Shown: positions 45,278 through 56,429 of the stretch, in pieces
How positions within the stretch are numbered: the first letter of the stretch is position 1
Layout of the letters: the number at the start of each line of letters is the position of its first letter
DNA from: Bacteroidota bacterium
GTDB lineage: Bacteria; Bacteroidota; Ignavibacteria; Ignavibacteriales; Ignavibacteriaceae
Direction: 5' to 3'
DNA: 64,000 bases
Assembly: GCA_022564295.1 (NCBI GenBank)
Contig: JADFLR010000008.1
Location: 88,073-152,072 of the forward strand
Notes under the pieces: model-generated
Databases searched by the model: none
What the model was told of the DNA's origin: nothing
The model's input: the letters and a program-made list of their open reading frames with translations, nothing else
Translations under genes and position numbers: made by a program

Positions 45278-48200
45278 TCATAAAAACGATATTCAAAATC
45301 CTGCTCCAAACTACTGGCGGAGTTTCGAAGAATTATATTCCGATCAGAAATTTTTAGCAGAAAAAAATAATGAGTTTAAAGAAGGTGCAAGCGATGCTCC
45401 TAATACTGATAAAATGTCACCAATTTCGAGGAGGAAATTCTTAGCACTTTTGGGTGCTTCTGCAGCAGTTGCCGGCACAGCGTGTTCGGATTATCAGGAT
45501 AAAGGCGAAATTGTTCCTTATAATAATAAGCCGGAAGAAATTACTATTGGTAAAGCAAATTATTATGCTTCTACATGCACCGGATGTTCTTCTGCATGTG
45601 GTATCTTAATAAAGACTCGTGAAGGAAGACCGATTAAGATTGATGGCAATCCTGATCATCCTGTTTCTAAGGGGAAAATTTGTTCTCAGGGGCAGGCAAG
45701 TATTATGGGGCTTTACGATCCGGATAGATTAAAATCTCCCAAAAGAAAAATCGGAAACGGGTTAGATGATGCTGATTGGCAGGAAGTTGATAAGGAAATT
45801 GTTCTGGCACTTAGTACAATCGGCAGCAGGGAAATTGCAATCATTACAAAGGAAATTGTTTCTCCAACACAGAATGAAGTATTAAAAGATTTTATAAAAG
45901 AATATCCAGCTACAAAAGTTTATTCGTTTGAGCAATTTAATGAGAGCATTAGAAAAAACGCCTGGCAAAAATGTTATGGTAGCTCCGATTTCCCTTTCAT
46001 TAAATGGAATGAAGCTGAAGTTGTAGTTTCACTTGATGCTGATTTTTTAGGTACGGGTTCCCACAGAGTTGAAAATACTCGCCTGTTCACCGAGCGTAAA
46101 AATATAATGAATAAAAAATTTAACCGTCTTTATTCGATCGAATCAAATTTATCATTAACCGGGATGAATTCCGATTATAGATTAATGCTGCGTCCCGACG
46201 TTCAGTATTCTTTCGTGATGGCTGTTATTAACGAATTACAAAAGAAAAATGTAATTACTAATTCTGTAAATGCTTCAGCTTTTAGTTTATCTAAGTTAGC
46301 CGGTGATTTTGGTTTATCCGAAAAAATATTAAATCACCTCGTTAATGATCTCTCCAAGAAAAAAGGCAAAGCAATTATATACGCCGGTGATCACTTACCT
46401 GAGAATGTACACATTGCTGTTAATCTGTTAAATGAAGAATTAGGGAACTCTGAACTCTATGATACAGAGCATTCAACAGTAAATGTTAGGAATTTATCTT
46501 CTTTAAATGAGTTTAAGAATTTAATTGATAAAATGAAAGCAGGCAATGTTGGTGTTGTCATACATTTCGATACAAACCCTGTTTATAATTTACCGGCAGA
46601 TTTTAATTATGCTGAAGCACTGCAAAACGTTGATGAGGTTGTTACACTTACTGAAGTTGAAAATGAATCATCCGGTTTAAGTAATCACGTATTACCAATT
46701 CACAATAATTTTGAAGCCTGGGGCGATTCTAAAACACGAACAGGATTTTATGCGTTGCAGCAGCCGGTAATTGCTCCGTTATACAGCACAAGACAAAAAG
46801 AATCAATATTACTAACCTGGATAAATGGTGACACTACTTCGTACAAGGAAACGATATTTCATGAATATTTAATGGCCAACTGGGAAAACAGTATTTATCC
46901 AACCTTAAATTCAAAACTTGCTTTTAATCCTTTCTGGTATGGTGCCCTTCACGATGGAGTTGTTCGAAGTAATGATATTTCCAATGGTATCGAAGATTTC
47001 AATTACTCAGTTATAATGGAGTTGAAAAACGCTCAAGTAAAATCAGATGGAATTACAATTCAGATTAAGGAAAGTTATTCACTAAGGGATGGAAGATTTG
47101 CCAATAACGGATGGCTGCAGGAATCTCCTCATCCGGTTTCGAAAGTAACATGGGATAATTATGCAGCAATATCTACAACTACTGCAAAGCAGTTAAGTGT
47201 TAAGAATGATGATGTTATTGAGATAACTGTAAACAATAGGACTCTAGAAATTCCTGTATTCGTTCAACCCGGTCATGTCGATAATTCAATTACAATTGAA
47301 ACAGGTTACGGCAGAACAAATTCCGGTAGTGTTGCTGAAGGTGCAGGTTTTAATGCGAATACAATATTTTTCAGTACCGGTGGATTAACGCCTTGGGTTT
47401 ACGAAGGTGCAGCTATTAAAAAGTTAAGCAGAACGTACAACTTGGTCGTTGCTCAAACAATTTATGATTTTACTGAAAAGGATAAAAAAGATCTTCCTCA
47501 AAAGCGTGGAATTATTAGAGAAGGAACGGTTGAGCAGTATTTAAATAATCCTCATTTTCTAAATGGCAAAGAACACAAAGTTTTAGAAAGTGTAAATCCT
47601 CCAGTACCTTATGATGGAGTTAAATGGGGAATGTCTATTGATTTAAATAAGTGCTTGGGTTGCAGTGAATGTTTTATAGCGTGTAATGTTGAAAATAACA
47701 TTCCTGTGGTAGGAAAAGAAGAAGTTGATAAAGGCAGAGAAATGCATTGGCTGCGAATAGATCGTTATTACTCCGGATCAGCCGAAGATCCGAAAGTGAG
47801 TTTACAACCAATGTTATGTCAGCATTGTGATCAGGCACCGTGTGAAGTTGTTTGTCCGGTTGTGGCAACAACGCATAGTCCAGATGGATTGAATCAAATG
47901 ATTTATAACAGATGTGTAGGCACAAGATATTGCTCAAACAACTGCCCTTATAAAGTAAGAAGATTTAACTTTTTTAATTTTCGTGATTCTTTTAATGATG
48001 GATATCAGGAATCTCCGGTGTTTGCACTTCTCCATAATCCCGAAGTAACAGTTCGCTCAAGAGGAGTGATGGAGAAATGTACATTTTGTGTTCAGCGAAT
48101 TGCCGAAGCACGTTCGGATGCAACAAGAGAAGGCAGAACCATAAAGGGTTCCGATGTTACAACTGCATGTCAGGATGCCTGTGTTACCAATGCAATCAAT

Positions 48201-48344
48201 TTCGGAGATATTAATGATGCGAACGAAGAATTTTATAAATACAGAAATCATGAACTTGGTTATTATGTATTAGAGGAACTAAATGTTATTCCCAACGTAA
48301 CTTATTTAGCCAAGTTAAGAAACACTCATTCGGAGGAAGCTTAG
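45270..48344 (+). CDS. actB: alternative complex III subunit B, molybdopterin-like Fe-S protein
   Basis: This 1024-residue protein has a twin-arginine-like signal ([17 protein letters not shown]) near residue 50. A molybdopterin-oxidoreductase domain with C-x2-C-x3-C follows ([10 protein letters not shown]). The C-terminal ferredoxin-like part has four cysteine clusters ([24 protein letters not shown], the [11 protein letters not shown] type and CTFCVQ...CQDAC). In ActB the domain has lost the molybdenum cofactor and serves as an iron-sulfur relay. Signal, order and length match the ActB family. It overlaps actC by one base. Confidence 0.95.
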   Translation: MSDHKNDIQNPAPNYWRSFEELYSDQKFLAEKNNEFKEGASDAPNTDKMSPISRRKFLALLGASAAVAGTACSDYQDKGEIVPYNNKPEEITIGKANYYASTCTGCSSACGILIKTREGRPIKIDGNPDHPVSKGKICSQGQASIMGLYDPDRLKSPKRKIGNGLDDADWQEVDKEIVLALSTIGSREIAIITKEIVSPTQNEVLKDFIKEYPATKVYSFEQFNESIRKNAWQKCYGSSDFPFIKWNEAEVVVSLDADFLGTGSHRVENTRLFTERKNIMNKKFNRLYSIESNLSLTGMNSDYRLMLRPDVQYSFVMAVINELQKKNVITNSVNASAFSLSKLAGDFGLSEKILNHLVNDLSKKKGKAIIYAGDHLPENVHIAVNLLNEELGNSELYDTEHSTVNVRNLSSLNEFKNLIDKMKAGNVGVVIHFDTNPVYNLPADFNYAEALQNVDEVVTLTEVENESSGLSNHVLPIHNNFEAWGDSKTRTGFYALQQPVIAPLYSTRQKESILLTWINGDTTSYKETIFHEYLMANWENSIYPTLNSKLAFNPFWYGALHDGVVRSNDISNGIEDFNYSVIMELKNAQVKSDGITIQIKESYSLRDGRFANNGWLQESPHPVSKVTWDNYAAISTTTAKQLSVKNDDVIEITVNNRTLEIPVFVQPGHVDNSITIETGYGRTNSGSVAEGAGFNANTIFFSTGGLTPWVYEGAAIKKLSRTYNLVVAQTIYDFTEKDKKDLPQKRGIIREGTVEQYLNNPHFLNGKEHKVLESVNPPVPYDGVKWGMSIDLNKCLGCSECFIACNVENNIPVVGKEEVDKGREMHWLRIDRYYSGSAEDPKVSLQPMLCQHCDQAPCEVVCPVVATTHSPDGLNQMIYNRCVGTRYCSNNCPYKVRRFNFFNFRDSFNDGYQESPVFALLHNPEVTVRSRGVMEKCTFCVQRIAEARSDATREGRTIKGSDVTTACQDACVTNAINFGDINDANEEFYKYRNHELGYYVLEELNVIPNVTYLAKLRNTHSEEA

Positions 48345-49720
48345 TGAGTGTAGATTATACTATTGAACCACCCGTAGTGCATGGCCGGCTTTCAATTGCT
48401 CAAATTGAAGAGATGGTTGTAAAGCCATTAGATACAAAACCAGATAAGAAATTTTACATAGCGATTACAATTTCAGGTACTTTCTTAATGATAGGTGCAG
48501 TATTACTGCTGATAACCTTTTATTATGGAATCGGTATGTGGGGCAACAATCAACCGGTAGGCTGGGCGTTCGGGATTGTAAACTTCGTGTTCTGGATTGG
48601 AATTGGTCATGCAGGAACTTTAATATCTGCTATTCTTTTTCTATTAAGACAAAAATGGAGAACAGGTATTGCACGATTTGCAGAAGCAATGACAATTTTT
48701 GCAGTTATGTGTGCCGGTATATTTCCAATTATTCATACCGGTCGGCCATGGTTAGCCGGTTATTTGATGCCTTATCCTAATCAACACGGAATATGGGTTA
48801 ACTTCACATCACCATTGGTTTGGGATGTGTTCGCAGTTTCTACCTATCTTACTGTTTCGCTTATTTTTTGGTATACTGGTTTAATACCTGATTTTGCTAC
48901 TTTGAGAGACAGAACCACTTCAAAGGTTAAAAAAACGATCTACTCCATATTTAGTTTGGGTTGGAGACATTCACACCGCCACTGGCAGCATTATGAAAAA
49001 ACTTATACTTTGTTGGCTGGCTTTGCAACACCGTTAGTACTTTCGGTACATACAATTGTTAGTTTCGATTTCGCAGTATCAATTTTACCTGGATGGCACA
49101 CAACGATATTACCGCCCTACTTTGTCGCCGGTGCAATCTTTTCCGGTTTTGCAATGGTTGTTACGGTGCTTGTTTTCGTTAGAAAAATATTTGATCTTCA
49201 GCAAATTATTACTCTTGACCATCTTGATAAAATGAACAAAGTTATTCTCGCAACAAGTATGATGGTTGGACTTGCCTATGGAACCGAGTTTTTTATTGCC
49301 TGGTACAGCGGTGTGGCTGTGGAGCAGTTCGCTTTTCTTAACAGGGCATTTGGTCCTTATACTTGGGCTTATTGGATAATGGTTACTTGTAATGTTTTAT
49401 TCCCGCAGCTTTTCTGGTTCAAAAAAATTAGGCGTTCAATTCCGATGATGATGGTTATTGTAATTCTTGTAAATATTGGAATGTGGTTTGAAAGATTTGT
49501 AATAATTGTAGTTTCTTTACACAGAGATTTTCTACCATCAAGCTGGGGAATGTTTATACCAACTTTATATGACGTTGGAATTTTAATTGGTAGTTTTGGA
49601 TTATTCTTTACGCTTGTAATTTTATTTACCAAAGCACTTCCAGTTATATCCATTTCAGAAATTAAAGCTGTGTCCGATGGTGCTCAACCTTCATATCATG
49701 GAGGTGAAAACCATGAATAA
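48344..49720 (+). CDS. actC: alternative complex III subunit C (NrfD-like)
   Basis: This 458-residue membrane protein has about ten helices of the NrfD/PsrC family, with typical segments [18 protein letters not shown] and [19 protein letters not shown]. It would bind menaquinol and pass electrons to ActB. The start is GTG. Its stop overlaps the next gene, where GGAGGTG precedes the ATG. Confidence 0.93.
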   Translation: MSVDYTIEPPVVHGRLSIAQIEEMVVKPLDTKPDKKFYIAITISGTFLMIGAVLLLITFYYGIGMWGNNQPVGWAFGIVNFVFWIGIGHAGTLISAILFLLRQKWRTGIARFAEAMTIFAVMCAGIFPIIHTGRPWLAGYLMPYPNQHGIWVNFTSPLVWDVFAVSTYLTVSLIFWYTGLIPDFATLRDRTTSKVKKTIYSIFSLGWRHSHRHWQHYEKTYTLLAGFATPLVLSVHTIVSFDFAVSILPGWHTTILPPYFVAGAIFSGFAMVVTVLVFVRKIFDLQQIITLDHLDKMNKVILATSMMVGLAYGTEFFIAWYSGVAVEQFAFLNRAFGPYTWAYWIMVTCNVLFPQLFWFKKIRRSIPMMMVIVILVNIGMWFERFVIIVVSLHRDFLPSSWGMFIPTLYDVGILIGSFGLFFTLVILFTKALPVISISEIKAVSDGAQPSYHGGENHE

Positions 49721-50879
49721 CGAAAGAAAAATTTATGGTGTAGCTGCTTTATTCACCAAACCCGACGATATAATTAATGCTGCAAGTAAAGTTGCAAACG
49801 ATGGTTATTCAAAATGGGATGTAAACACTCCTTATCCGCTTCACGGGATGGATAATGCGATGAAGTTAAAACCTTCAAAAATCGGTTTTATTACTTTATT
49901 CATGGGATTATGTGGTGCAGCATCCGCGTTAATGTTGGCGTACTTTACAAACTCAATTGATTTTCCATTGGTAATCGGAGGTAAACAGTTCTTTGCATTA
50001 CCGGCTTATATACCCATTGCTTTTGAATTAACTGTGCTGTTTGCTACCGTTTCGACTGTTGTTGCAATGCTGATTATCTTCTTTAAGTTTCCTGCAAATA
50101 ATCATGTTCTTCACGATACTCCATACATGAAAAAGGTATCGCTCGACCGATATGGTATAGTTATAGAATCTGCTGATCCGAAATTCGAACAATCCAAAGT
50201 TGAAGAATTATTAAGAAGTTTTGGACCTGAATCTGTTGAAATTATTTATCATAAAGAGGAAGTTAAATTTCCAATTTTCGAACCTAAGTTTATTTCATTC
50301 TTAATCCTAACTGCAATCGTAGTTTCTGCAGGAACTTATATAACTCTTAATAAATTGATGTTTATGGTTCCGTTTAACTGGATGATGTATCAAGATAAAG
50401 TAATGCCCCAATCACGAACAGAATTATTTGAAGATGAAAGAGGTATGCGTCAACCTGTAGAAGGAACGGTTGCTAAAGGGTTCATCCCCTATACTTATAT
50501 AGGAATTGATGAACCGCAGGAATATCTTTCAAATCCGCTTCTTCCTTCGATTGATAATTTGAAGTTAGGGGAAAAGAAATATTTAACTTACTGCAGCCCA
50601 TGTCATGGTAATTTTGGTGATGGAGACAGCCGCTTAAAAGGACAATTCCCAAATCCTCCAACAATACATTCACAAAGGATACGCAGTTTTGATGATGGAA
50701 GATTATATCACATAATTACAATTGGTAAAAATATAATGCCTTCCTACGCTGCTCAAATTAGCAGGGAAGAAAGATGGGCAATTGTTAACTATATAAGAGT
50801 TTTACAGAAGGCAAAAAATGCTACTACCTCAGAGTTAGAAATGATTATTAAGGAGACAGGTACGAATGTCGCAAACTGA
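49713..50879 (+). CDS. fused ActD-ActE: DUF3341 membrane protein plus haem c domain
   Basis: Residues about 1-175 of this 388-residue protein match ActD (DUF3341): [27 protein letters not shown] and two membrane helices. A third helix (about 195-215) anchors a C-terminal haem c domain with CSPCH (294-298) and axial Met in [10 protein letters not shown], as in ActE. In most operons ActD and ActE are separate genes; here they form one protein. The ATG at 49713 has GGAGGTG 6 bases upstream. The fusion seems intact, without a stop or frameshift. Confidence 0.85.
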   Translation: MNNERKIYGVAALFTKPDDIINAASKVANDGYSKWDVNTPYPLHGMDNAMKLKPSKIGFITLFMGLCGAASALMLAYFTNSIDFPLVIGGKQFFALPAYIPIAFELTVLFATVSTVVAMLIIFFKFPANNHVLHDTPYMKKVSLDRYGIVIESADPKFEQSKVEELLRSFGPESVEIIYHKEEVKFPIFEPKFISFLILTAIVVSAGTYITLNKLMFMVPFNWMMYQDKVMPQSRTELFEDERGMRQPVEGTVAKGFIPYTYIGIDEPQEYLSNPLLPSIDNLKLGEKKYLTYCSPCHGNFGDGDSRLKGQFPNPPTIHSQRIRSFDDGRLYHIITIGKNIMPSYAAQISREERWAIVNYIRVLQKAKNATTSELEMIIKETGTNVAN

Positions 50880-52053
50880 AGTGAACTATCAGAAAAAAGA
50901 ACTTCCCGCTATTTTAAATAAGGTGGGTTTAGTATTGCTGGTTGTGGGTGTTCTCCTTGGTATAATAGCATTCTTTGTTGATACCACAAGAGCGAGTTTT
51001 AACTATCTTGTTTCATATTCGTTTCTCATAAGTATTGGTGTAGGTGCGTTTTTTCTGATTACATTGGAATATGTTACAGATGCAATCTGGAGCGTACCGA
51101 TAAGAAGAATAACTGAATTTCTTGCAGCTATCATTCCATTTCTTGCAATTTTGGTTATTCCTATTTTATTTAATATGCACGAAATATTTCATTGGACTCA
51201 TGAAGAAGTAGTTGCTCAGGATAATGTACTTCAAGGAAAAGCATCTTATTTGAACATATCTTTCTTTACAGTTAGGGTTTTTGCATTCATAGCTATTTGG
51301 TCGTTCTTTTATTTTATAATTGTACGTAACTCAGTTAAGCAGGATAGTTCAGGCGAACAAAATCTTACAAAAATAAATTCCAAGTTTTCAGCTATCTTTA
51401 TTCCAGTCTTTGCTATATCGATTTCCATTACAGCTATTGATTTATTAATGAGTGTTGAACCTCATTGGTTTTCAACTATATTTGGTGTTTATTACTTTTC
51501 CGGAACTGTTATAGCTTCACTGGCCGCAGTTACAATTGCCGCGGTACTATTGAAAGAAAAAGGTTACCTGCCTAAAGTAACAAATGATCATCTTTACAGT
51601 CTTGGTGCATTGATGTTTACGTTTGTAATCTTTTGGGCATATATAGCTTTTTCTCAATATATGCTTATTTGGTATGCCGATCTGCCGGAAGAGACCTTTT
51701 GGTTCTTGCAGAGATGGGAAGGTAGTTGGGCAATTTTTTCAATATTATTAATTATAATTAAGTTTGTAGTGCCTTTTATTGTGCTTTTATCTCGACCGGC
51801 AAAATTGAATCCTAAACGATTAAAATATATTGCAGTTTGGTTATTGTTTGCCCACCTGTTCGATCTTTTTTGGCTGGTTATGCCTGGAATGCCCGGAATG
51901 GAAAATGGGTATGTGTTTAGCTGGATCGATTTGGTATTCCCTATTGCGGCAGTTGGATTTGTGATATTTTTATTCAGTATGAAAGCGAAGAAGCAGAACT
52001 TGATGCCTGTTGGAGATCCAAAATTAAAAAGAGGTTTGGATTTTCATCTGTAA
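50866..52053 (+). CDS. actF: alternative complex III subunit F (second NrfD-like or ActF)
   Basis: This 395-residue protein has about ten membrane helices and conserved pieces of the family (NMHEIFHWTHEE, SVEPHWFSTIFGVYYFSG, ISFSQYMLIWYADLPEETFWF-like). It is the second quinol-binding-type subunit (ActF) of ACIII. It overlaps the ActD-E gene by 14 bases and is followed by a cytochrome gene. Confidence 0.9.
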   Translation: MSQTEVNYQKKELPAILNKVGLVLLVVGVLLGIIAFFVDTTRASFNYLVSYSFLISIGVGAFFLITLEYVTDAIWSVPIRRITEFLAAIIPFLAILVIPILFNMHEIFHWTHEEVVAQDNVLQGKASYLNISFFTVRVFAFIAIWSFFYFIIVRNSVKQDSSGEQNLTKINSKFSAIFIPVFAISISITAIDLLMSVEPHWFSTIFGVYYFSGTVIASLAAVTIAAVLLKEKGYLPKVTNDHLYSLGALMFTFVIFWAYIAFSQYMLIWYADLPEETFWFLQRWEGSWAIFSILLIIIKFVVPFIVLLSRPAKLNPKRLKYIAVWLLFAHLFDLFWLVMPGMPGMENGYVFSWIDLVFPIAAVGFVIFLFSMKAKKQNLMPVGDPKLKRGLDFHL

Positions 52054-52072
52054 TTGAAAATCAGGAAAAATT

Positions 52073-52996
52073 ATGAGTGATAGCAACTATAAAGATAAAA
52101 TTGAAGAAATAAAGCAAAATCCTGCTATGTTATTCGGGTTATTTTATCCATACATACTGGTAATTATATTAGGAGTTGGACTATATTATCTTGCAAATGA
52201 AGCTAATGTTGCACAGCAAAAAATTCCGCCTCTTACTACACCACCAGTTGAGATCGCTGACCTTACACTTCAGCAACCAAAAGTAATTCCTCCGGTGGAT
52301 GTAAATCAGATAAGCGTGCCTACTCCTGAATTAATTGCGATTGGAGGTAAGATTTATAAATCTACTTGTGCTGTTTGCCATGGTGATGAAGGGACAGGTA
52401 TAGGTCCGGGTTCGGTTGGATTAAATCCCGCACCTCGTAATTTTACAAATCATGATGGATGGATAAACGGCGAAACTATTGCAGGAATTTATACATCCCT
52501 TCAGGAAGGGACTCTCAACAGTTCGATGATCGCTTATGATTTCTTAACTCCTGAAGAAAAGTTTGGCTTGGCTCATTATATCCGCTCAGAATTTATTGAT
52601 GATCCACCGATGGATGATGAAATGGATTTGTTAGGGCTTGATATTCTCTACGATCTTTCTGCCGGGATGAAGGTAGCCGGACAAATGCCGACAGAATCAG
52701 CTATGCAGCTTATTGCAGAAAAGCACGCACATAAATTTGATAAAATCACCGCAGCGGTTGAAGTTATAAATACAAGCCAGGGAAGCAAATCATCGCAGTT
52801 ACTTATGAGTGTTATTGATGATTTACAGTTAGCCTTTTCTGCACTGGAAAATTCTGATAAGTGGCGGGGAAGTGAAGATTTGTTCATAAAGTTTTTAACA
52901 GCAAATGTTAATCAAAATGGGTTTAACGGTAAAATATTTTATCTTAGTTTTTATGAGTGGAATACATTGTACATATACTTAAATAATATTTTGTAA
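52073..52996 (+). CDS. membrane-anchored cytochrome c
   Basis: This 307-residue protein has one N-terminal membrane helix (about 20-40), a Pro-rich linker and one haem c site, CAVCHG, with a later Met (NSSMIAYDFLTPEEK) that could be the axial ligand. It extends beyond the haem domain with a helical C-terminal part. It sits between actF and the SCO gene and probably carries electrons from ACIII to the oxidase. No standard ACIII subunit name is assigned. Confidence 0.8.
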   Translation: MSDSNYKDKIEEIKQNPAMLFGLFYPYILVIILGVGLYYLANEANVAQQKIPPLTTPPVEIADLTLQQPKVIPPVDVNQISVPTPELIAIGGKIYKSTCAVCHGDEGTGIGPGSVGLNPAPRNFTNHDGWINGETIAGIYTSLQEGTLNSSMIAYDFLTPEEKFGLAHYIRSEFIDDPPMDDEMDLLGLDILYDLSAGMKVAGQMPTESAMQLIAEKHAHKFDKITAAVEVINTSQGSKSSQLLMSVIDDLQLAFSALENSDKWRGSEDLFIKFLTANVNQNGFNGKIFYLSFYEWNTLYIYLNNIL

Positions 52997-53019
52997 GAGG
53001 ACAATAAGACATTTTTAAA

Positions 53020-53826
53020 ATGAAAAATAGAATTTTTCAAATAGTTTTATCAATTATATTATTATTGTTTGTTTCCTCAATACTGGCAGGTGATCGAATT
53101 GAAATTGGTATTGATGAAAAACTTGGTTCATACATTCCTCTGGATGTTCACTTCAAAGATGCACAGGGAATTGAAGTTACACTAAAAGAATTAATATCTG
53201 AATCTGATGCAACAGTTCTTGCATTTGTATATTATCAGTGCCCCGGAATTTGCAGCCCGTTACTGTTTGAACTTTCTGATGTAATAAATAAATCTGATCT
53301 CGAATTAGGGTACGATTATAACATAGTAACTATAAGTATGGATGAATATGAAACTCCGGAAATTGCTGCTGATAAAAAGAGAACATTTTTTTCTGCTGTA
53401 GACAGTAATATACCAGCAGATTCGTGGAAGTTTTTAACCGGCGACAGTACTGATATTAGAGCCGTTTCAAATGCCGCCGGATTTTATTTTCAAAGAGACG
53501 GCAACCAGTTCAAACATTCCGGAGCATTTATCTTCATCGATAAAGAAGGGAAAATATGCAGGTATCTTTTCCCGGGTTATTCTGACAGAGGCGGATTCAG
53601 TATTCTTCCTTTTGATTTTAAAATGGCAGTGTTAGAAACTAACAGAGGAAAAATTTCACCCACAATTGCAAGAGTTCTACAGTTTTGTTTTAGTTATGAT
53701 CCGGAAGGAAAAAGTTACGTTTTAAATGTAACAAGAATTTTTGGCGCAGGAATTTTATTACTTGCGGCACTGTTTTTAATATTCATAAAATTTAAACCTA
53801 AGAAAACATTTATAAAAGCGAGGTAA
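53020..53826 (+). CDS. SCO1/SenC/PrrC copper-delivery protein
   Basis: This 268-residue thioredoxin-like protein has a signal peptide, the copper-binding CPGIC motif (Cys74 and Cys78) and the third ligand His166 in KHSGAFIFID. It ends with a C-terminal membrane helix (about 240-258). It inserts copper into the CuA site of cytochrome oxidase. It lies 6 bases before coxA. The C-terminal anchor is unusual, since SCO proteins usually have an N-terminal one. Confidence 0.88.
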   Translation: MKNRIFQIVLSIILLLFVSSILAGDRIEIGIDEKLGSYIPLDVHFKDAQGIEVTLKELISESDATVLAFVYYQCPGICSPLLFELSDVINKSDLELGYDYNIVTISMDEYETPEIAADKKRTFFSAVDSNIPADSWKFLTGDSTDIRAVSNAAGFYFQRDGNQFKHSGAFIFIDKEGKICRYLFPGYSDRGGFSILPFDFKMAVLETNRGKISPTIARVLQFCFSYDPEGKSYVLNVTRIFGAGILLLAALFLIFIKFKPKKTFIKAR

Positions 53827-53832
53827 TAATTA

Positions 53833-55494
53833 ATGGCAAGTGATGCAGCAGTAATAGAAACGAACGGAAACGAGCCGAGTTATTTAGATTACAAAGGTAA
53901 ACATTCTGGTATAAAGGGATGGTTATTATCAACCGATCATAAAAGAATAGGTATTCTTTATATGATCGGTATTCTCGCATTCTTTTTTGTGGGAGTTTTT
54001 CTTGGTTTTCTTATGAGATTGGAATTAATCTCACCCGGAGAAACAATCGTCAGTGCTGAAACCTACAATCAGTTCTTTACACTGCACGGCGTTATAATGA
54101 TCTTTTTGTTTATTATTCCTGGAATACCCGCAATATTCGGCAACTTTTTCCTTCCTATTTTAATAGGAGCAAAAGATGTTGCCTTTCCCAGGTTGAATCT
54201 CTTTTCCTGGTATCTTTACTTAACTGGCGGAACACTTGCTTTGCTTTCTATTGTTATGCCGGGCGGACCAGCCGACACAGGTTGGACTTTTTATATTCCT
54301 TACAGTGTACGAACCGATACTAATGTTATTCTTTCTCTATCTGCTGCTTTTATTCTGGGTTTTTCATCTCTTCTAACAGGATTAAATTTTATAACAACCG
54401 TTCACAGATTACGTGCACCTGGAATGACATGGTTTAAAATGCCTTTATCTGTGTGGTCCTTTTATGCAACTGCCTGGGTACAGGTTTTAGCAACTCCTAT
54501 TATCGCAATTACTTTAATGCTTGTTGCAATTGAGAGATTATTTCACATAGGTATTTTCGATCCGGCTTTAGGTGGTGATCCTGTGTTGTATCAACATCTC
54601 TTTTGGATTTATTCTCACCCTGCAGTTTATATAATGATAATTCCTGCAATGGGAATTGTTTCAGAAATTATTCCGGTATTTGCACACAGAACTATTTTCG
54701 GTTATAAGTTTATTGCTTTTTCAAGTATTGCAATTGCTTTATTCGGTTCTCTTGTTTGGGCGCATCATATGTTTACAGCAGGGATGAGTGACGCCGGACA
54801 GTTAATATTTTCGTTGCTCACAATGATAGTTGCAATTCCAAGTGCTATAAAAGTTTTTAACTGGGTTGCTACTTTATATAAAGGTTCAATCGATTTAGCT
54901 ACACCTATGCTTTACGTACTCGCATTTATTTTTCTTTTTTCAATTGGTGGTTTAACGGGAGTTATGCAGGGTGTAATTTCTATTGATATTCAGCTTCACG
55001 ACACTGCATTTATCGTGGGGCATTTCCATTATGTAATGTTTGGCGGAACCGGTTTTGCTATGTTTGCCGCCTTTCATTACTGGATGCCGAAAATGTTCGG
55101 AAAAATGTATAATAGAAAATTAGCAAAGATTGCTTTTTGGTTCATATTTATAGGGTTCAATTTCCTTTACTTTCCAATGTTGGTTATGGGTTGGTTGGGA
55201 ATGCCAAGAAGATATTATGATTATCTTCCACAGTTTCATCCTTATCATTTAATTTCTACGATAGGGTCATGGATTTTGATTATAGGATTAATTATAATGT
55301 TTTATAATTTGTTCAAATCATTAAAAAGCGGACCTATTGTTACCGAAAAAAATATATGGGGCGGCGAAACATTAGAATGGCAAATTGATTCTCCACCGAT
55401 ACACGAAAACTTTACAGAAATTCCTGTTATTGAGGAACGCCCTTATGTGTATAAAGATAATGAACCCCCTGTTGAAAAGGAGGAAACAGTTTGA
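53833..55494 (+). CDS. coxA: cytochrome c oxidase subunit I (haem-copper, A2 type)
   Basis: This 553-residue twelve-helix haem-copper oxidase core has the CuB ligand His262 cross-linked to Tyr266 in YSHPAVY, CuB ligands His311 and His312 (AHHMFTAGM), and haem ligands His397 (a3) and His399 (a) in VGHFHYVMFGG. The YS motif before HPAVY, with no Glu, places it in type A2 (like the Thermus and Rhodothermus caa3 enzymes). The K-channel segment LLTMIVAIPSAIKVFNW is present. It overlaps coxC by four bases. Confidence 0.95.
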   Translation: MASDAAVIETNGNEPSYLDYKGKHSGIKGWLLSTDHKRIGILYMIGILAFFFVGVFLGFLMRLELISPGETIVSAETYNQFFTLHGVIMIFLFIIPGIPAIFGNFFLPILIGAKDVAFPRLNLFSWYLYLTGGTLALLSIVMPGGPADTGWTFYIPYSVRTDTNVILSLSAAFILGFSSLLTGLNFITTVHRLRAPGMTWFKMPLSVWSFYATAWVQVLATPIIAITLMLVAIERLFHIGIFDPALGGDPVLYQHLFWIYSHPAVYIMIIPAMGIVSEIIPVFAHRTIFGYKFIAFSSIAIALFGSLVWAHHMFTAGMSDAGQLIFSLLTMIVAIPSAIKVFNWVATLYKGSIDLATPMLYVLAFIFLFSIGGLTGVMQGVISIDIQLHDTAFIVGHFHYVMFGGTGFAMFAAFHYWMPKMFGKMYNRKLAKIAFWFIFIGFNFLYFPMLVMGWLGMPRRYYDYLPQFHPYHLISTIGSWILIIGLIIMFYNLFKSLKSGPIVTEKNIWGGETLEWQIDSPPIHENFTEIPVIEERPYVYKDNEPPVEKEETV

Positions 55495-56117
55495 GTACAA
55501 ATACACTAGTACATGTAGAAGTTAATATTCACCGTGATGATATCGGTGCACGATTGGGAATGTGGCTTTTCCTGTTCACCGAGCTGATATTATTTGGCGG
55601 TATGTTTATAATTTATTCTGTTTATAGATTTACTCATCAGGAAGAATTTCATCTTGCAGCTCAGGAGTTAAACACAATTATCGGAACGTTTAATACTATT
55701 ATTCTTCTTACAAGTAGTTTAACCATGGTTGTATCAATTGTTGCTATTCAAAAGCAGAAAAGAAATTTGTCTTTATTATTTCAGATGTTAACAATTTTCC
55801 TAGCACTCTTTTTTATGGTGAATAAATATTTTGAATGGACAGCTAAATTCCATCATGGAATTTATCCGGGTTCAGATACATTATTAAATGAAAATTCAGG
55901 GCATATACTCTTTTTTGGTTTGTATTATATGATGACAGGATTACATGGATTACATGTAATAATTGGTGTTGTTATGATTTCCTTTATGATGAGATTTACA
56001 TTTAAAGGTATAGTTACTTACGATAATTATGTAAAATTAGAAAACACAGGTTTGTATTGGCATCTGGTGGATATTATCTGGATTTTCTTATTCCCTCTAT
56101 TTTATCTAATTACTTAA
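55491..56117 (+). CDS. coxC: cytochrome c oxidase subunit III
   Basis: This 208-residue five-helix version lacks the first two helices of the mitochondrial type. It has RLGMWLFLFTELILFGG, EWTAKFHHGIYP and GLHGLHVIIGVV, ending WHLVDIIWIFLFPLFYL. It stabilises subunit I. The start is TTG overlapping the coxA stop. Confidence 0.93.
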   Translation: MSTNTLVHVEVNIHRDDIGARLGMWLFLFTELILFGGMFIIYSVYRFTHQEEFHLAAQELNTIIGTFNTIILLTSSLTMVVSIVAIQKQKRNLSLLFQMLTIFLALFFMVNKYFEWTAKFHHGIYPGSDTLLNENSGHILFFGLYYMMTGLHGLHVIIGVVMISFMMRFTFKGIVTYDNYVKLENTGLYWHLVDIIWIFLFPLFYLIT

Positions 56118-56126
56118 TGATGAAAG

Positions 56127-56420
56127 ATGGATAAACAAGATATTAATACAGAACATTCTCACGGTTACGGAATATACGTTTTAGTTTGGCTTGGTTTATT
56201 GGCTTTAACCGGTTTAACTGTGGCGGTTGCAGGTATTAATATCGGCGGATTCACTATTGTTACTGCACTACTAATTGCATCAGTTAAAGCATATCTTGTA
56301 CTTGCGATTTTTATGCATTTACGAAGTGAAAGTAAGATATTCACTGTGTTTGCGTTAGTGGCGGCATTCTTTTTAATAATTTCATTTATTCTATTATTTT
56401 CAGATTATTCTTTTCAATAA
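56127..56420 (+). CDS. coxD: cytochrome c oxidase subunit IV (prokaryotic, caa3 type)
   Basis: This 97-residue protein has three membrane helices with the family pattern HGYGIYVLVWLGLLALTGLT and SVKAYLVLAIFMHLR. It is a small accessory subunit of aa3/caa3 oxidases. It lies between the subunit III and subunit II genes with gaps of about 10 bases. Confidence 0.85.
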   Translation: MDKQDINTEHSHGYGIYVLVWLGLLALTGLTVAVAGINIGGFTIVTALLIASVKAYLVLAIFMHLRSESKIFTVFALVAAFFLIISFILLFSDYSFQ

Positions 56421-56429
56421 AGGATTGAT

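Noticed and set aside
45088..45309. Minus-strand frame of 73 codons across the actA-actB spacer
   Set aside because: It lies antisense to a better-supported plus-strand small ORF that overlaps actB, and it has no start signal.
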